From: Snodgrassella gandavensis
GTDB lineage: Bacteria > Pseudomonadota > Gammaproteobacteria > Burkholderiales > Neisseriaceae
Length of the DNA: 64,000 nt
Assembly (NCBI RefSeq): GCF_914768025.1
Contig: NZ_CAJZCE010000001.1
Span: 62,001 to 126,000 of the forward strand
Direction of reading: 5' to 3'
The notes below the pieces were generated by a model that saw nothing but the letters and a program-made list of their open reading frames with translations, was not told the DNA's origin and searched no databases. Of the stretch, positions 30,008 through 39,530 are shown piece after piece. Within the stretch, counting starts at the first letter, position 1. Each line of letters begins with the position of its first letter. Made by a program: the position numbers and the translations under genes.

Positions 30008-30817
30008 TTAGCTATTATGCGTGCTAACCAAATCTTCTGGTACACCCAGAGCATTAATGCTGTAGCCACCATCAACATAGGTGATTTCACCGGTGATGCC
30101 AGAAGCCAGATCGGATAACAGAAAAGCAGCAGTATTACCCACTTCTTCAATGGTGATATTGCGGCGAATCGGATTTTGCGCTGAAACATGCGCCAGCAGG
30201 CGGCTGAAATTGGCAATGCCGGAGGCAGCCAGTGTTTTAATCGGGCCGGCTGAAATACCATTACAGCGAATTCCTTCCTCTCCCAGACAAGCCGCAGTAA
30301 AGCGGATACCGGCTTCCAGTGAAGCCTTGGCCATACCCATCACATTGTAATTGGGAATAGCACGTACAGCACCCAGATAGGTAAGTGCCAGAATAGAGCT
30401 GTTATGGCCACTCATTAACGGCCGTGCAGCTTTAGCCAGTGCAGGCAGACTATAGGCTGATACTTCGTGAGCAGTCATAAATGCTTCACGGGTAATGCTG
30501 TCCAGAAAATCTCCGTTTAAAGCTTCTTTCGGTGCAAAAGCAATGGCGTGTACTAGTCCGTCCAGCTGTGACCAGCTTTGACCCAAATCAGCAAATAACT
30601 GGTTGATTTCTTCGTCACTCTGTACATCGCAGCGATACACCAGTTCGGAACCGAGGCTAGCCGCCATTTTGCGCACCCGGTCTTCCAGCTTGTCCACTAC
30701 ATAGGTAAAGGCCAGTTCTGCACCCTGTTCATGGCAGGCTTTGGCAATACCATAGGCGATAGAGCGTTCAGAAATCATACCAGTGATGAGGATTTTTTTG
30801 CCTTGCAAAAAGCCCAT
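30008..30817 (-). CDS. fabI: Enoyl-ACP reductase (NADH)
   Basis: FabI reduces enoyl-ACP in the last step of each fatty-acid elongation round. The 269 residues begin with GFLQGKKILITGMISERSIAYG, the variant dinucleotide loop typical for FabI. The active-site pair is the Tyr and Lys of PNYNVMGMAKASLE (Tyr-x6-Lys). The substrate loop GPIKTLAASGIANF and the C-terminal DGGYSINALG agree. AAGGATAATAATT precedes the ATG. It is monocistronic. Confidence 0.98.
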   Translation of the reverse strand: MGFLQGKKILITGMISERSIAYGIAKACHEQGAELAFTYVVDKLEDRVRKMAASLGSELVYRCDVQSDEEINQLFADLGQSWSQLDGLVHAIAFAPKEALNGDFLDSITREAFMTAHEVSAYSLPALAKAARPLMSGHNSSILALTYLGAVRAIPNYNVMGMAKASLEAGIRFTAACLGEEGIRCNGISAGPIKTLAASGIANFSRLLAHVSAQNPIRRNITIEEVGNTAAFLLSDLASGITGEITYVDGGYSINALGVPEDLVSTHNS

Positions 30818-30914
30818 AATTATTATCCTTGAACGTGATTTGTGTTTAGCTTAAAGGTCGCATTATAACCAATATTTACTTTTACGCGAAATGCTTGTAT
30901 AGAGTAGAAACTTT

Positions 30915-30953
30915 AAAACCGGACAGTTGATGTATATTCAACTGTCCGGTTTT
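30915..30953 (-). terminator. trxB terminator
   Basis: A perfect 16-bp stem: 30915-30930 pairs with 30938-30953 around a 7-base loop (AAAACCGGACAGTTGA arm). It follows the trxB stop by 16 bases on the minus strand. Confidence 0.92.
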
Positions 30954-30969
30954 CTAGCAAATAAAACAA

Positions 30970-31935
<966 letters not shown>

Positions 31936-32065
31936 TTATTATGGTAGCAATGTTGCGGTGAATAAATGGTAGTAACTGTACCACAATACCCACCGGGGAT
32001 TAAATCTTCTGGCACTGCTGCGACAGGGCTTTGGTTTGCTGGTGGCACAGCAGGGAAGTAAATCT

Positions 32066-32260
32066 TTAATGGTGATTTTCAGCAATGCCATCCAGATGGT
32101 ATTGCTTGCCACAATAGGGACACTCAATGCTGCTGTTGGACTGAATTGGTAAAAACACTCGTGGATGACCGTTCCAGTTTCCGTTTTCCGATCCGGTACA
32201 GATCAGAGGTAAATCATGTGGGGTAATAGTGGTAACAGACTGGGCAGTACTACTCATCAT
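32066..32260 (-). CDS. Small CHCC zinc-finger protein
   Basis: The 64-residue protein matches the zf-CHCC domain, related to the zinc-binding NDUFS6 subunit of complex I: HPRVFLPI (about 32-39) followed by ECPYCGKQYHL (about 46-56), giving Cys-His-Cys-Cys ligands. AAGGAAAAT precedes the ATG. In betaproteobacteria this gene usually accompanies ilvE, and here it lies 87 bases downstream of it with a hairpin between. The function is unknown. Confidence 0.85.
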   Translation of the reverse strand: MMSSTAQSVTTITPHDLPLICTGSENGNWNGHPRVFLPIQSNSSIECPYCGKQYHLDGIAENHH

Positions 32261-32295
32261 ATTTTCCTTGGTTCAGCTAAAAAGCAATCATATAA

Positions 32296-32340
32296 AACAG
32301 GTCTGATTCAGATAAATACACTGTTAATCAGACCTGTTGT
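32296..32340 (-). terminator. Hairpin terminator between ilvE and the zinc-finger gene
   Basis: AACAGGTCTGATT (32296-32308) and AATCAGACCTGTT (32326-32338) form a perfect 13-bp stem with a 17-base loop. On the minus strand TTTTAT follows, so it can end or attenuate ilvE transcription before the zinc-finger gene. Confidence 0.75.
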
Positions 32341-32347
32341 CTGGTGG

Positions 32348-33271
32348 TTAGTCAATATAGGTTAACCATGATTCATACTTGGTATTTTTGCCATGAACAA
32401 TTTCAAAATAACGCTGCTGAATCTCGGTGGTTAACGGCCCACGGGCACCACAGCCGATAACACGGCCATCTACTTCACGGATTGGTGTTACTTCCGCAGC
32501 AGTACCAGTGAAGAATGCTTCATCAGCACAATAAACTTCGTCACGGGTGATGCGTTTTTCAGAAACAGTTAACTGCATATCGGCGGCAATTGCCATCACA
32601 GTACGCCGGGTAATCCCGTCCAGAGCCGCATCCAGTGCAGGAGTATAGAGTTTGCCATCACTCACAATAAAAATGTTTTCGCCTGAACCTTCGGCAACAA
32701 AACCATTTGAATCCAGCATGATGGCTTCATCGTAGCCATTACGAGTTGCTTCAGTATTGGCCATGATGGAATTCATGTAATTGCCATTGGCTTTGGCTTT
32801 AATCATGGTGATATTGGGGTGATGGCGGGTAAACGAGCTGATTTGCACGCGAATACCACGTTGCATACCTTCTTCGCCCAGATAGGCGCCCCAGGGCCAA
32901 GCCGCAACAATTACCTGTACATCATCCTGATCTGGAGCCACGCCCAGTTTGTTCGAACCATAAAAGGCCATTGGGCGGAAATAACATGAAGCCAGTTTGT
33001 TGGCTTTAACCACTTCAATATGCGCCTGATTAATTTGTTCCTGCGAAAACGGCAGGTGCATACCGGTAATTTTGGCTGAATTGAACAGGCGTTTAGTGTG
33101 ATCGTGCAAACGAAAGATGGCTGTTCCATGCTGAGCTTCGTAGGCACGTACACCTTCAAAAACCCCCATGCCATAATGCAATGTGTGGGTTAATACGTGG
33201 GTTTGGGCATTTCGCCAGTCAACAAGATTACCATTAAACCAGATAAAACCGTCTCGATCGGCCATAGACAT
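32348..33271 (-). CDS. ilvE: Branched-chain amino acid aminotransferase
   Basis: IlvE performs the last step of Ile, Leu and Val synthesis with PLP. The 307 residues show fold-type IV features: HYGMGVFEGVRAYE (about 32-45), the PLP lysine in MIKAKANGNYMNS, GSGENIFIV and GITRRTVMAIA. GGAG lies ten bases before ATG 33271; a second ATG at 33265 is possible. A leader with a hairpin lies upstream (33319-33346). Confidence 0.96.
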   Translation of the reverse strand: MSMADRDGFIWFNGNLVDWRNAQTHVLTHTLHYGMGVFEGVRAYEAQHGTAIFRLHDHTKRLFNSAKITGMHLPFSQEQINQAHIEVVKANKLASCYFRPMAFYGSNKLGVAPDQDDVQVIVAAWPWGAYLGEEGMQRGIRVQISSFTRHHPNITMIKAKANGNYMNSIMANTEATRNGYDEAIMLDSNGFVAEGSGENIFIVSDGKLYTPALDAALDGITRRTVMAIAADMQLTVSEKRITRDEVYCADEAFFTGTAAEVTPIREVDGRVIGCGARGPLTTEIQQRYFEIVHGKNTKYESWLTYID

Positions 33272-33318
33272 AATAAAACTTCTCCAAAATTAAGACATTA
33301 AGCTGCGTGGCCGGAAAC

Positions 33319-33346
33319 CTGTCTTGCAATGGATAGGGCAAGACAG
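33319..33346 (-). promoter_or_regulatory. Leader hairpin upstream of ilvE
   Basis: CTGTCTTGC (33319-33327) and GCAAGACAG (33338-33346) form a perfect 9-bp stem 48 bases before the ilvE start. A 59-codon frame (minus strand 33413 to 33234) with a Leu/Val/Ile-rich stretch (QLNVLILEK) runs through it into ilvE. Both could form an attenuation or coupling leader; the ribosome site of that frame is weak. Confidence 0.4.
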
Positions 33347-33602
33347 AGTTGATGACTTGGGCAGTACAGAAAAAATAATGGTAAAAGCAGCCTGTGGTCT
33401 TAGCTTTAGCCATGGTTGCCGTTACTTTATGTAAACGTAAATATTATACACTGCCTATTTGACTTGCCAATGCTGAAAACACGCTCAGCTTTTGCTAAAA
33501 AGCAGCGAAATCGTTTAAACTGTGCTGCTTCTTGGATAAACTGGCTGGTATCTGGCATATAATTGTTTTTTCAGAAAACGATGCATTACAGGGTGGATAG
33601 GT
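33347..33602. other. Region between divergent ilvE and lapA
   Basis: The full gap from 33272 to 33602 is 331 bp. It must contain both promoters. On the plus strand TATAAT lies at about 33558-33563, 40 bases before lapA, without a well-spaced -35. An imperfect hairpin arm AAAAGCAGC/GCTGCTT lies near 33497-33532. No further gene is seen. Confidence 0.45.
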
Positions 33603-33923
33603 ATGAAGATTATTTATACATTAATAAAAATAGTGGTGTTGCTGGCATTTTTATTACTGGCTGTTAGCAACACGCAATTGATTGCATTTAATTATCTGCC
33701 CGGGCAGATGGTGAATTTACCGTTAATTGTGCTCTTGCTGATATTTTTTATTATCGGTGCTGTTTTTGGCGTTTTCGCCATGTTTGGCCGTTTACTGCGT
33801 CTGCGCAGTCAGGTTAATCAGTTGCAGAATCAACTTAATAAACAAGCTAAAGCGGCCAGCCAGACTGTACATGCCGAAAATGTTGTGACAGTTAAACCGG
33901 CAGAATCCAGTAATATCAAATAG
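33603..33923 (+). CDS. lapA: Lipopolysaccharide assembly protein A domain protein
   Basis: LapA is a small inner-membrane protein that works with LapB in controlling LPS synthesis through LpxC turnover. The 106 residues show two membrane helices (about 5-25 and 42-65) and a cytoplasmic coiled-coil tail LLRLRSQVNQLQNQLNKQ. LapB follows 24 bases downstream, the usual arrangement. Confidence 0.88.
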   Translation: MKIIYTLIKIVVLLAFLLLAVSNTQLIAFNYLPGQMVNLPLIVLLLIFFIIGAVFGVFAMFGRLLRLRSQVNQLQNQLNKQAKAASQTVHAENVVTVKPAESSNIK

Positions 33924-33947
33924 AGTAGAAGAAAGTAAGCAGTTAGT

Positions 33948-35132
33948 ATGGATAGTAATGATTTCTGGATGTGGCTGACGCCGGTTATTCTGTTGCCGGT
34001 ATTTTTTGCCATGGGATGGTTTGCTGCACGTGTGGACATGCGTACAGTGCTGAAGCAGGCGAAAGCCATTCCGGAAGGATTTTATAAAAGTCTGGATGCT
34101 CTGGTTGAACGTAAAAGCGCAGTGGCCGTACGGGAACTGGCAGAAGTGGTGGATCAGCAAAATGATGCCCGCCAAAGCACTTATGAACTACATCTAACTT
34201 TGGGCAAGCTGTATCGCCAGCGTGGTGAAAACGATAAAGCCATTACCTTGCACCAGAGATTGCTTCAATTGCCAGAAACCATTGCAGAACGTCGTGATAC
34301 GGTAATGTTTGAGCTTGGTCAGGACTATCAGGCAGCAGGTCTGGTTGACCGTGCAGAACAGATACTGGTTGGTTTACTTAATGGCAGTAAAGCCAGACAG
34401 GCACGGCAGATACTGTTGAATATTTACCAGCAGGATCGCGATTGGGAGAAAGCCATTAAGCTGGCTGAGGAACTCAGCACCGGCGATCAGACTTACCAGT
34501 TTGAAATTGCCCAGTTTTACTGTGAACTGGCACAATTGGCGCTGTATCAGTCTGAATACAACAAAGCGCGCGAATATATTTTTCAGGCATTGGCCGTAAA
34601 CCGCAAATGCAGCCGTGCCAATATGATTCTGGGCGATGTAGAGCTGAAACAGCAGAATTATCAGGCTGCAATAGATGCTTATAGTGCTATAGAGAAACAG
34701 AATTATGAATATCTGAGTCTGGTAGGTGAGCGCTTGTACGATGCCTATGATGGTTTACAGAAAGCGGCTGACGGAATTGAAGTATTAATTGGTTTTGCGC
34801 AGACTTTCCCACAGCTTGATCTGTCTGGCGTGATTTATGAAAAATCCCTGCCTGTCTTTGGTGAAGACAGAGCCAGAGAAATTGTTATTGATCTGGTACG
34901 GCGCAGACCCACGCTTACCGGAACTTATCGTTTACTTGGGGTATTGCAGACCAATATTAATCCGAAGTGGAAAGTTGATGTCGACATGATGCGCTCGGTA
35001 GTGGGTATGCAGATGCAGAAATCTGTCATGTACCGCTGCCGCCACTGCCATTTTAAATCACAGGTTTATTTCTGGCACTGTCCGGCCTGCAATAAATGGG
35101 AAACATTTACCCCTAATCGTATCGATGTTTAG
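33948..35132 (+). CDS. lapB: Lipopolysaccharide assembly protein B (TPR, rubredoxin-like)
   Basis: LapB (YciM) presents LpxC to the FtsH protease and coordinates LPS assembly. The 394 residues start with one membrane anchor (about 8-25). TPR repeats come next (for example LGKLYRQRGENDKAITLHQRLL and LGDVELKQQNYQAAIDAY). The C-terminus carries a rubredoxin-type metal knuckle CRHCHF...CPACNKW (near 362-380). It forms an operon with lapA. Confidence 0.93.
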   Translation: MDSNDFWMWLTPVILLPVFFAMGWFAARVDMRTVLKQAKAIPEGFYKSLDALVERKSAVAVRELAEVVDQQNDARQSTYELHLTLGKLYRQRGENDKAITLHQRLLQLPETIAERRDTVMFELGQDYQAAGLVDRAEQILVGLLNGSKARQARQILLNIYQQDRDWEKAIKLAEELSTGDQTYQFEIAQFYCELAQLALYQSEYNKAREYIFQALAVNRKCSRANMILGDVELKQQNYQAAIDAYSAIEKQNYEYLSLVGERLYDAYDGLQKAADGIEVLIGFAQTFPQLDLSGVIYEKSLPVFGEDRAREIVIDLVRRRPTLTGTYRLLGVLQTNINPKWKVDVDMMRSVVGMQMQKSVMYRCRHCHFKSQVYFWHCPACNKWETFTPNRIDV

Positions 35133-35197
35133 CCTCCTGATAAGCTTTTAAACAAATAAGCCCCCTTAGCTGTGCACAGCCATCAATCAGTGAAATT

Positions 35198-35241
35198 AAC
35201 TACTCAAATTGAAATTAGAATTTTAGAGAATTTGAGTAGTT
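35198..35241 (+). repeat. 13-bp inverted repeat upstream of pyrF
   Basis: AACTACTCAAATT (35198-35210) and AATTTGAGTAGTT (35229-35241) are perfect reverse complements around an 18-base loop. It is followed by TGTTTTATATTT. It may terminate lapAB transcription, or form part of the pyrF leader whose start lies 33 bases away. Confidence 0.6.
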
Positions 35242-35274
35242 GTGTTTTATATTTAATTGTTAAACCTGAAGAAT

Positions 35275-36003
35275 ATGAATCCATTAATGCTTGATACCAC
35301 CCTGATTAATCAGCCTGCAAAACCTGTGATTGTTGCGCTGGATTTTGCCAGTGCAGAAACAACACTGGATTTTGTGCGCCAGTTGGACCCTAATTTGTGT
35401 CAGCTTAAAATCGGCAAGGAGTTGTTTACTGCCACCGGACGCCATTTGGTTGAACAACTGGTATTACAGGGCTATCGGGTCTTTCTGGATTTAAAATACC
35501 ATGATATTCCCAATACCGTTGCCTCTGCCTGTAAGGTGGCTGCTGATATGGGGGTATGGATGGTAGACATGCATGCTTCCGGAGGGCGCAGAATGATGGA
35601 AGCGGCCGCAGAAGCAGTAAGCAATTGTAGTCAGCCACCATTATTGATTGCGGTAACAGTTTTAACCAGCATGACTCAGGCAGAACTGGCTGAAACAGGC
35701 ATAAACACCCCCATAGACGAAGCGGTATTACGTCTGGCAGAGCTTACCCGGCAATCAGGACTGGATGGTGTGGTTTGCTCTGCGCAGGAAGCTTCCTTAT
35801 TGCGCCAGCAACAGGGAGAAGAATTTTTACTGGTTACGCCCGGTATCCGCCTGCACAATACAATTGAAGATGACCAGCGCCGTATTATGACACCTAAAGC
35901 TGCTCTGGCTGCTGGTAGCAGCTATCTGGTAATGGGACGGCCGATTACCCAAAGCGAAAACCCGACTGGGATATTGCAACAAATCAATAATGGTCTGATT
36001 TAG
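35275..36003 (+). CDS. pyrF: Orotidine 5'-phosphate decarboxylase
   Basis: PyrF converts OMP to UMP at the end of pyrimidine synthesis. The catalytic Asp-Lys-Asp network is visible in FLDLKYHDIPNTV, with KIGKELF before and DMHASGG after it. The phosphate loop GSSYLVMGRPITQSENP ends the barrel. I start at ATG 35275 (MNPLMLD), preceded by GAAGAAT; the frame opens at 35257. The product has 242 residues. Confidence 0.96.
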   Translation: MNPLMLDTTLINQPAKPVIVALDFASAETTLDFVRQLDPNLCQLKIGKELFTATGRHLVEQLVLQGYRVFLDLKYHDIPNTVASACKVAADMGVWMVDMHASGGRRMMEAAAEAVSNCSQPPLLIAVTVLTSMTQAELAETGINTPIDEAVLRLAELTRQSGLDGVVCSAQEASLLRQQQGEEFLLVTPGIRLHNTIEDDQRRIMTPKAALAAGSSYLVMGRPITQSENPTGILQQINNGLI

Positions 36004-36022
36004 GCCGGGGTACATCAACATA

Positions 36023-36059
36023 AAAATGCCTGCTATCAGCGTACGCTAGCAGGCATTTT
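36023..36059. terminator. Bidirectional terminator between pyrF and ubiM-like gene
   Basis: AAAATGCCTGCT (36023-36034) and AGCAGGCATTTT (36048-36059) form a 12-bp stem between the convergent genes, with A/T runs on both sides. Confidence 0.88.
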
Positions 36060-36078
36060 ATATATTAGTGAATGCGGA

Positions 36079-37302
36079 TTAGCCAGTTAGCTGTTTGCTA
36101 ATCAGTTTTTTTACTGGTGGCAAATTATTGCTGAGGCGTAATACCAATGAACGCATCATGCGGGCGGGCGGGCTGTCATTGGTAAACAAAGATACCATCG
36201 CATTTGTGCCATGATACAGTATACGGGTATGCGGCATATGCTGTCTCTGGTACTGAGCCAGTAAGCTTTGACTACCGATATCTCTGCCTTTACGTACGGC
36301 TTCATTAATCAGCTTGGCTAATATGCTCACACCACTCAATCCCAGATTAAAACCATGTGCAGTTACCGGATGCATGCCGACAGCAACGTCACCAATCAAG
36401 GCACTGCGCCGGGCATAAAATGCGTTGGCATGAACGCCGACAAGCGGATAATGATGAATGGTGCTAACCAGATGCATGTCACCAAGTTTGCCCTTTAACT
36501 GTCTGGTAATATCTGCTGCAAGCTGCGCAGGAGACATGGCCAGTATTTCGTCTGCGTGTTCATTATTAATCGTTATTACACAGTTAGTAAGGTTTTCTTC
36601 CAGAGGCAGCAGGGCAAGGGTACGGCCATAATGAAAACATTCCAGAGCAGTATGCTGATTACTCAAGGTATGGCGCATACGGAAAACAATAACCGTACGC
36701 CCGAAATCATGAATCTGGGCAGAAATACCTAACTGGCGGCGTGTATTGGAAAAACGGCTGTCAGCGGCAATCAGCAGCTTTCCGCTGAGAATCTGTCCAT
36801 TATCCAGAGTGGCTTCAATCCGATTGGCTGCTTCATTTTTCACATTCACAATGCTGTGTCCGGCAATGAAGCTGACATTGTTAAATGGTTGTACTGCTTC
36901 ATAGGCAGCACGCCGGATATTGTGATTACTGATAAGAAAACCCAATGAGCTGGCGGGTTTGCCTCGTGCCATAGTCGGCTGTTCGAAATGTAGCTGATAA
37001 TTGGAGTAGCCGTTGATTACTTTGGCATCACGCAAAGGATAAATCTCATCGGCTCGAACTTTGCCCCACATATCCAGTTGTTGCATCAATTCCTTGGAAT
37101 AATGTGTCAGAGCGATTTCCCTGCCATCAAAAGGTGGTTGTGCCAGCGTAGCCAGTTCCTGTTTTTCTACCACGGTAATTGACAGTCCTGAGGGAGCCAG
37201 TGCACGTGCCAGACTTAAGCCGGCTGGACCGGCACCAACAACAATGACATCAGATTCTTTGCCTAAGCATAAAGACACATTATTTGCCGCCATAAAATCC
37301 AT
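36079..37302 (-). CDS. ubiM: FAD-dependent ubiquinone-ring hydroxylase (UbiM/UbiH family)
   Basis: The 407 residues are a flavin monooxygenase of the UbiH/COQ6 family that hydroxylates the ubiquinone ring. Marks are the FAD-binding VIVVGAGPAGLSLARAL (about 19-35), the middle FDGREIALTHYS segment, and the second FAD motif GDVAVGMHPVTAHGFNLGLSG. Neisseriaceae use a UbiM type enzyme for several ring positions, and this sequence fits it better than UbiH or UbiF by context; the symbol is therefore an inference. The gene is monocistronic and converges with pyrF. Confidence 0.8.
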   Translation of the reverse strand: MDFMAANNVSLCLGKESDVIVVGAGPAGLSLARALAPSGLSITVVEKQELATLAQPPFDGREIALTHYSKELMQQLDMWGKVRADEIYPLRDAKVINGYSNYQLHFEQPTMARGKPASSLGFLISNHNIRRAAYEAVQPFNNVSFIAGHSIVNVKNEAANRIEATLDNGQILSGKLLIAADSRFSNTRRQLGISAQIHDFGRTVIVFRMRHTLSNQHTALECFHYGRTLALLPLEENLTNCVITINNEHADEILAMSPAQLAADITRQLKGKLGDMHLVSTIHHYPLVGVHANAFYARRSALIGDVAVGMHPVTAHGFNLGLSGVSILAKLINEAVRKGRDIGSQSLLAQYQRQHMPHTRILYHGTNAMVSLFTNDSPPARMMRSLVLRLSNNLPPVKKLISKQLTG

Positions 37303-37460
37303 TCCTGAATAAATATATCCAATACTGCGTTAGGATAACTGAAAATCAGCATGAATCCTATCTTCATCGGTCAGAAAATTAATAAATGTCAAGCTTAGCG
37401 CACAGTTTGCGGCTCTGTTAAAATCATAGAAATGGTATTTATATGTGAATGGTTACACAC

Positions 37461-38087
37461 ATGGCTAAAAACTCATTTCAGGATCAATTGCAGCAACTGG
37501 GTAAACAGGCCAAAGCCAGACGACTGGCCATAGAACAGCAGCAGGCCAAAGCAGCACAAAAGCGCCAGACAGATATTAGTTTTACAGAAGCAATGGGTGA
37601 AAATGTCATTCCATTAAAAGCAAGAAATCAATTTCAGCACCCGCGCGACAATACTCCGATTAAATTACGCCCACGGCAGGAAGAAACGCTGGACAGTGCC
37701 AGCTATTTTTACATCGGTGAAAATCAGCACGATGCAGCACCGATGGTATTCAGTAAAAATGGCCGTGGTAAGGCTGATATCCAGCGTTTACAGGCTAAAC
37801 ACTGGCCGATTGTCGCTTATGTTGATTTACATGGCTACCGCCAGGAAGAAGCACAGCAGGTGCTGAATGAATTTATTGATTATATTCAGAAATATGGTGT
37901 GGTTGGTGAGATAGTCCATGGCAGTGGACTGGGTTCCAGAGATTTTCAGCCGGTTTTAAAAACACTGGTACGGCGCTGGCTGATGGCTCATCCGGAGGTG
38001 TTGGCCTATGCGCAGCCAAATGAGCGCAATGATGGTGCTGTGTATGTACTGGTTAAAAAGAAACACCGGACAAAGGAATGGGAATAA
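37461..38087 (+). CDS. Smr-domain protein
   Basis: The 208-residue protein has a basic, Gln/Ala-rich N-terminus (KQAKARRLAIEQQQAKAAQK) and a C-terminal Smr domain: VDLHGYRQEEAQQVLNEFI, EIVHGSGLGSRDFQPVL and GAVYVLVKK. Smr domains of this stand-alone YdaL/SmrA type are nucleases or RNA-binding modules. Start ATG 37461 or 37449 are both possible; neither has a good ribosome site. The gene is transcribed away from ubiM. Confidence 0.86.
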   Translation: MAKNSFQDQLQQLGKQAKARRLAIEQQQAKAAQKRQTDISFTEAMGENVIPLKARNQFQHPRDNTPIKLRPRQEETLDSASYFYIGENQHDAAPMVFSKNGRGKADIQRLQAKHWPIVAYVDLHGYRQEEAQQVLNEFIDYIQKYGVVGEIVHGSGLGSRDFQPVLKTLVRRWLMAHPEVLAYAQPNERNDGAVYVLVKKKHRTKEWE

Positions 38088-38282
38088 TTTATTCTCAAAT
38101 AACAGTATTCTTAAAGCTTAAGGCAAAATAAACTAAATATCAGGTTGAGCAAAACAGATGCCCATGTGCAAAAATTGATAAAGCACAAACAGTAATCGCA
38201 AATTCTGATCATAAACCAAACAGGTTATTTTGAATCAATATGAGAATTTGCATTAGCTTTTCTTTAAACTAGTCAGAGCGAT

Positions 38283-38834
38283 ATGATACGTAGTAGTGTA
38301 ACTAAATGGTTGCAGCATATAAGGCAAAAAATGCCGACTCAGGCATCGTTGTTTGCTTCACCATGGTTTAAACCTTTTGCACGCTGGTTTAATCACCCAT
38401 ATTTCTGGCAGCTAAATCGTGAGCGTGCAGCTTCGGCTGTGGCAGTAGGGATGTTTTGCGGGTTGATGCCTGGGCCAACGCAAATGCTCACCGCTTTGCT
38501 TGTTGCTTATGTTGTGCGCACACATTTACCACTGGCATTGCTCACTACGTTGTATACCAACCCATTAACTTATGTACCTTTATATTATTGTGCCTATCAG
38601 ATTGGAGCTGGATTAATGGATGGCCAGTGGGGGCAGGAAATGCCTGCCTTGCCTGATTTTACTGTGGGTCATTTAGGAGCAGAGCTGTGGCAGTGGCTAA
38701 CCCAGTTTGGCAAGCCCTTGCTTTTGGGTGTGCCAGTGCTGGGCACAATACTGGCTATTATAGGTTATATTCTGGTTTGGAATGGCTGGCAATGGTTTAC
38801 CAGCAGGCATACCAACACCAGCGGTCAGAAATAA
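38283..38834 (+). CDS. DUF2062 inner-membrane protein
   Basis: The 183 residues match the DUF2062 family: a short N-terminal amphipathic part, then RERAASAVAVGMFCGLMPGPTQML, a membrane helix with the conserved Pro-Gly turn. LLTTLYTNPLTYVPLYYCAYQIG follows, with a final helix at about 152-172. The function of the family is unknown. It is followed after five bases by the next gene and probably co-transcribed with it. Confidence 0.85.
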   Translation: MIRSSVTKWLQHIRQKMPTQASLFASPWFKPFARWFNHPYFWQLNRERAASAVAVGMFCGLMPGPTQMLTALLVAYVVRTHLPLALLTTLYTNPLTYVPLYYCAYQIGAGLMDGQWGQEMPALPDFTVGHLGAELWQWLTQFGKPLLLGVPVLGTILAIIGYILVWNGWQWFTSRHTNTSGQK

Positions 38835-38838
38835 TATT

Positions 38839-39345
38839 ATGCAACGCCCCTTAACATACAACGAGTTGTATTTGGTTAGAAAAATTCTGGGTAATGCTGC
38901 TGACTGGTCTCAGGTGCAGATTGTCAGTGGTGCATGGTGGCTGCTGCATCCGCATGCAGCCATTACCTGTGGTAACCATATTGTTTTTCCAACTGCCTAC
39001 TATGTAGATGATTTTACGCAGGCCAGTTTGAGCCGACAGGCGTGGCTGATTCATGAATTAATGCATGTATGGCAAAGTCAGCATGGTTTTCCAATTATAT
39101 TTGCTGGTGTCTGTCTGGCACTGAAAGCGGGCTATTATCAGGCACGTGCCTATCGTTATCCGTCTTTAAGCACCATCAAAAGCCTCGGACAGTTGAATAT
39201 GGAGCAGCAGGCACAGCTAGTACAGGATTATTTTCTGGCTCTGGCCGGAGATAAGCGCCACCAGCCCTTTCTGGTGCATTTTCGCCGTCTGCTTAAGCCG
39301 CTAATCCACCAGCCTGATAATCATCGTTTACTGCCACATTACTAA
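38839..39345 (+). CDS. Putative HExxH zinc-dependent protein
   Basis: The 168-residue protein (start ATG 38839) carries LIHELMHVWQSQHG near residue 72, a zinc-binding HExxH followed by WQ. This pattern appears in small proteins often labelled Vgr-related and in DUF4157-type peptidases. It has no signal peptide. The remaining sequence (QARAYRYPSLSTIKSLGQLN) gives no further clue. It is the last intact host gene before the prophage and overlaps nothing. Confidence 0.65.
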   Translation: MQRPLTYNELYLVRKILGNAADWSQVQIVSGAWWLLHPHAAITCGNHIVFPTAYYVDDFTQASLSRQAWLIHELMHVWQSQHGFPIIFAGVCLALKAGYYQARAYRYPSLSTIKSLGQLNMEQQAQLVQDYFLALAGDKRHQPFLVHFRRLLKPLIHQPDNHRLLPHY

Positions 39346-39371
39346 ACATCCGACTGTACAGACCAATCACC

Positions 39372-39465
39372 TTGGCTTATCCGGTTAAATTGTTATAATC
39401 GGCACTTGATTTTCTTGTCTGAGTGATTCATGTATGTATTTGAAGCAGCAGGGAATTTCAATTAA
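39372..39465 (+). pseudogene. Promoter and first codons of a host gene cut by the prophage
   Basis: TTGGCT (39372-39377) and TATAAT (39394-39399) with a 16-base spacer form a good promoter. About 30 bases later ATG 39430 starts MYVFEAAGNFN, which ends at TAA 39463-39465. A 5' leader with GAG before the ATG is present. The convincing promoter and start before an 11-codon frame, directly left of the phage integrase, suggest that integration separated a gene from its 5' end. I cannot name the gene. Confidence 0.5.
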
Positions 39466-39530
39466 ATTGATGCAATGTATTGTTATAAATAAATAAAATA
39501 AAAAATACCATTAAATCTATTCCGCAATTT

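Noticed and set aside
39346-39530. tRNA gene as integration target
   Set aside because: No cloverleaf or tRNA-like bases are visible next to the integrase; a protein gene 5' end is seen instead.
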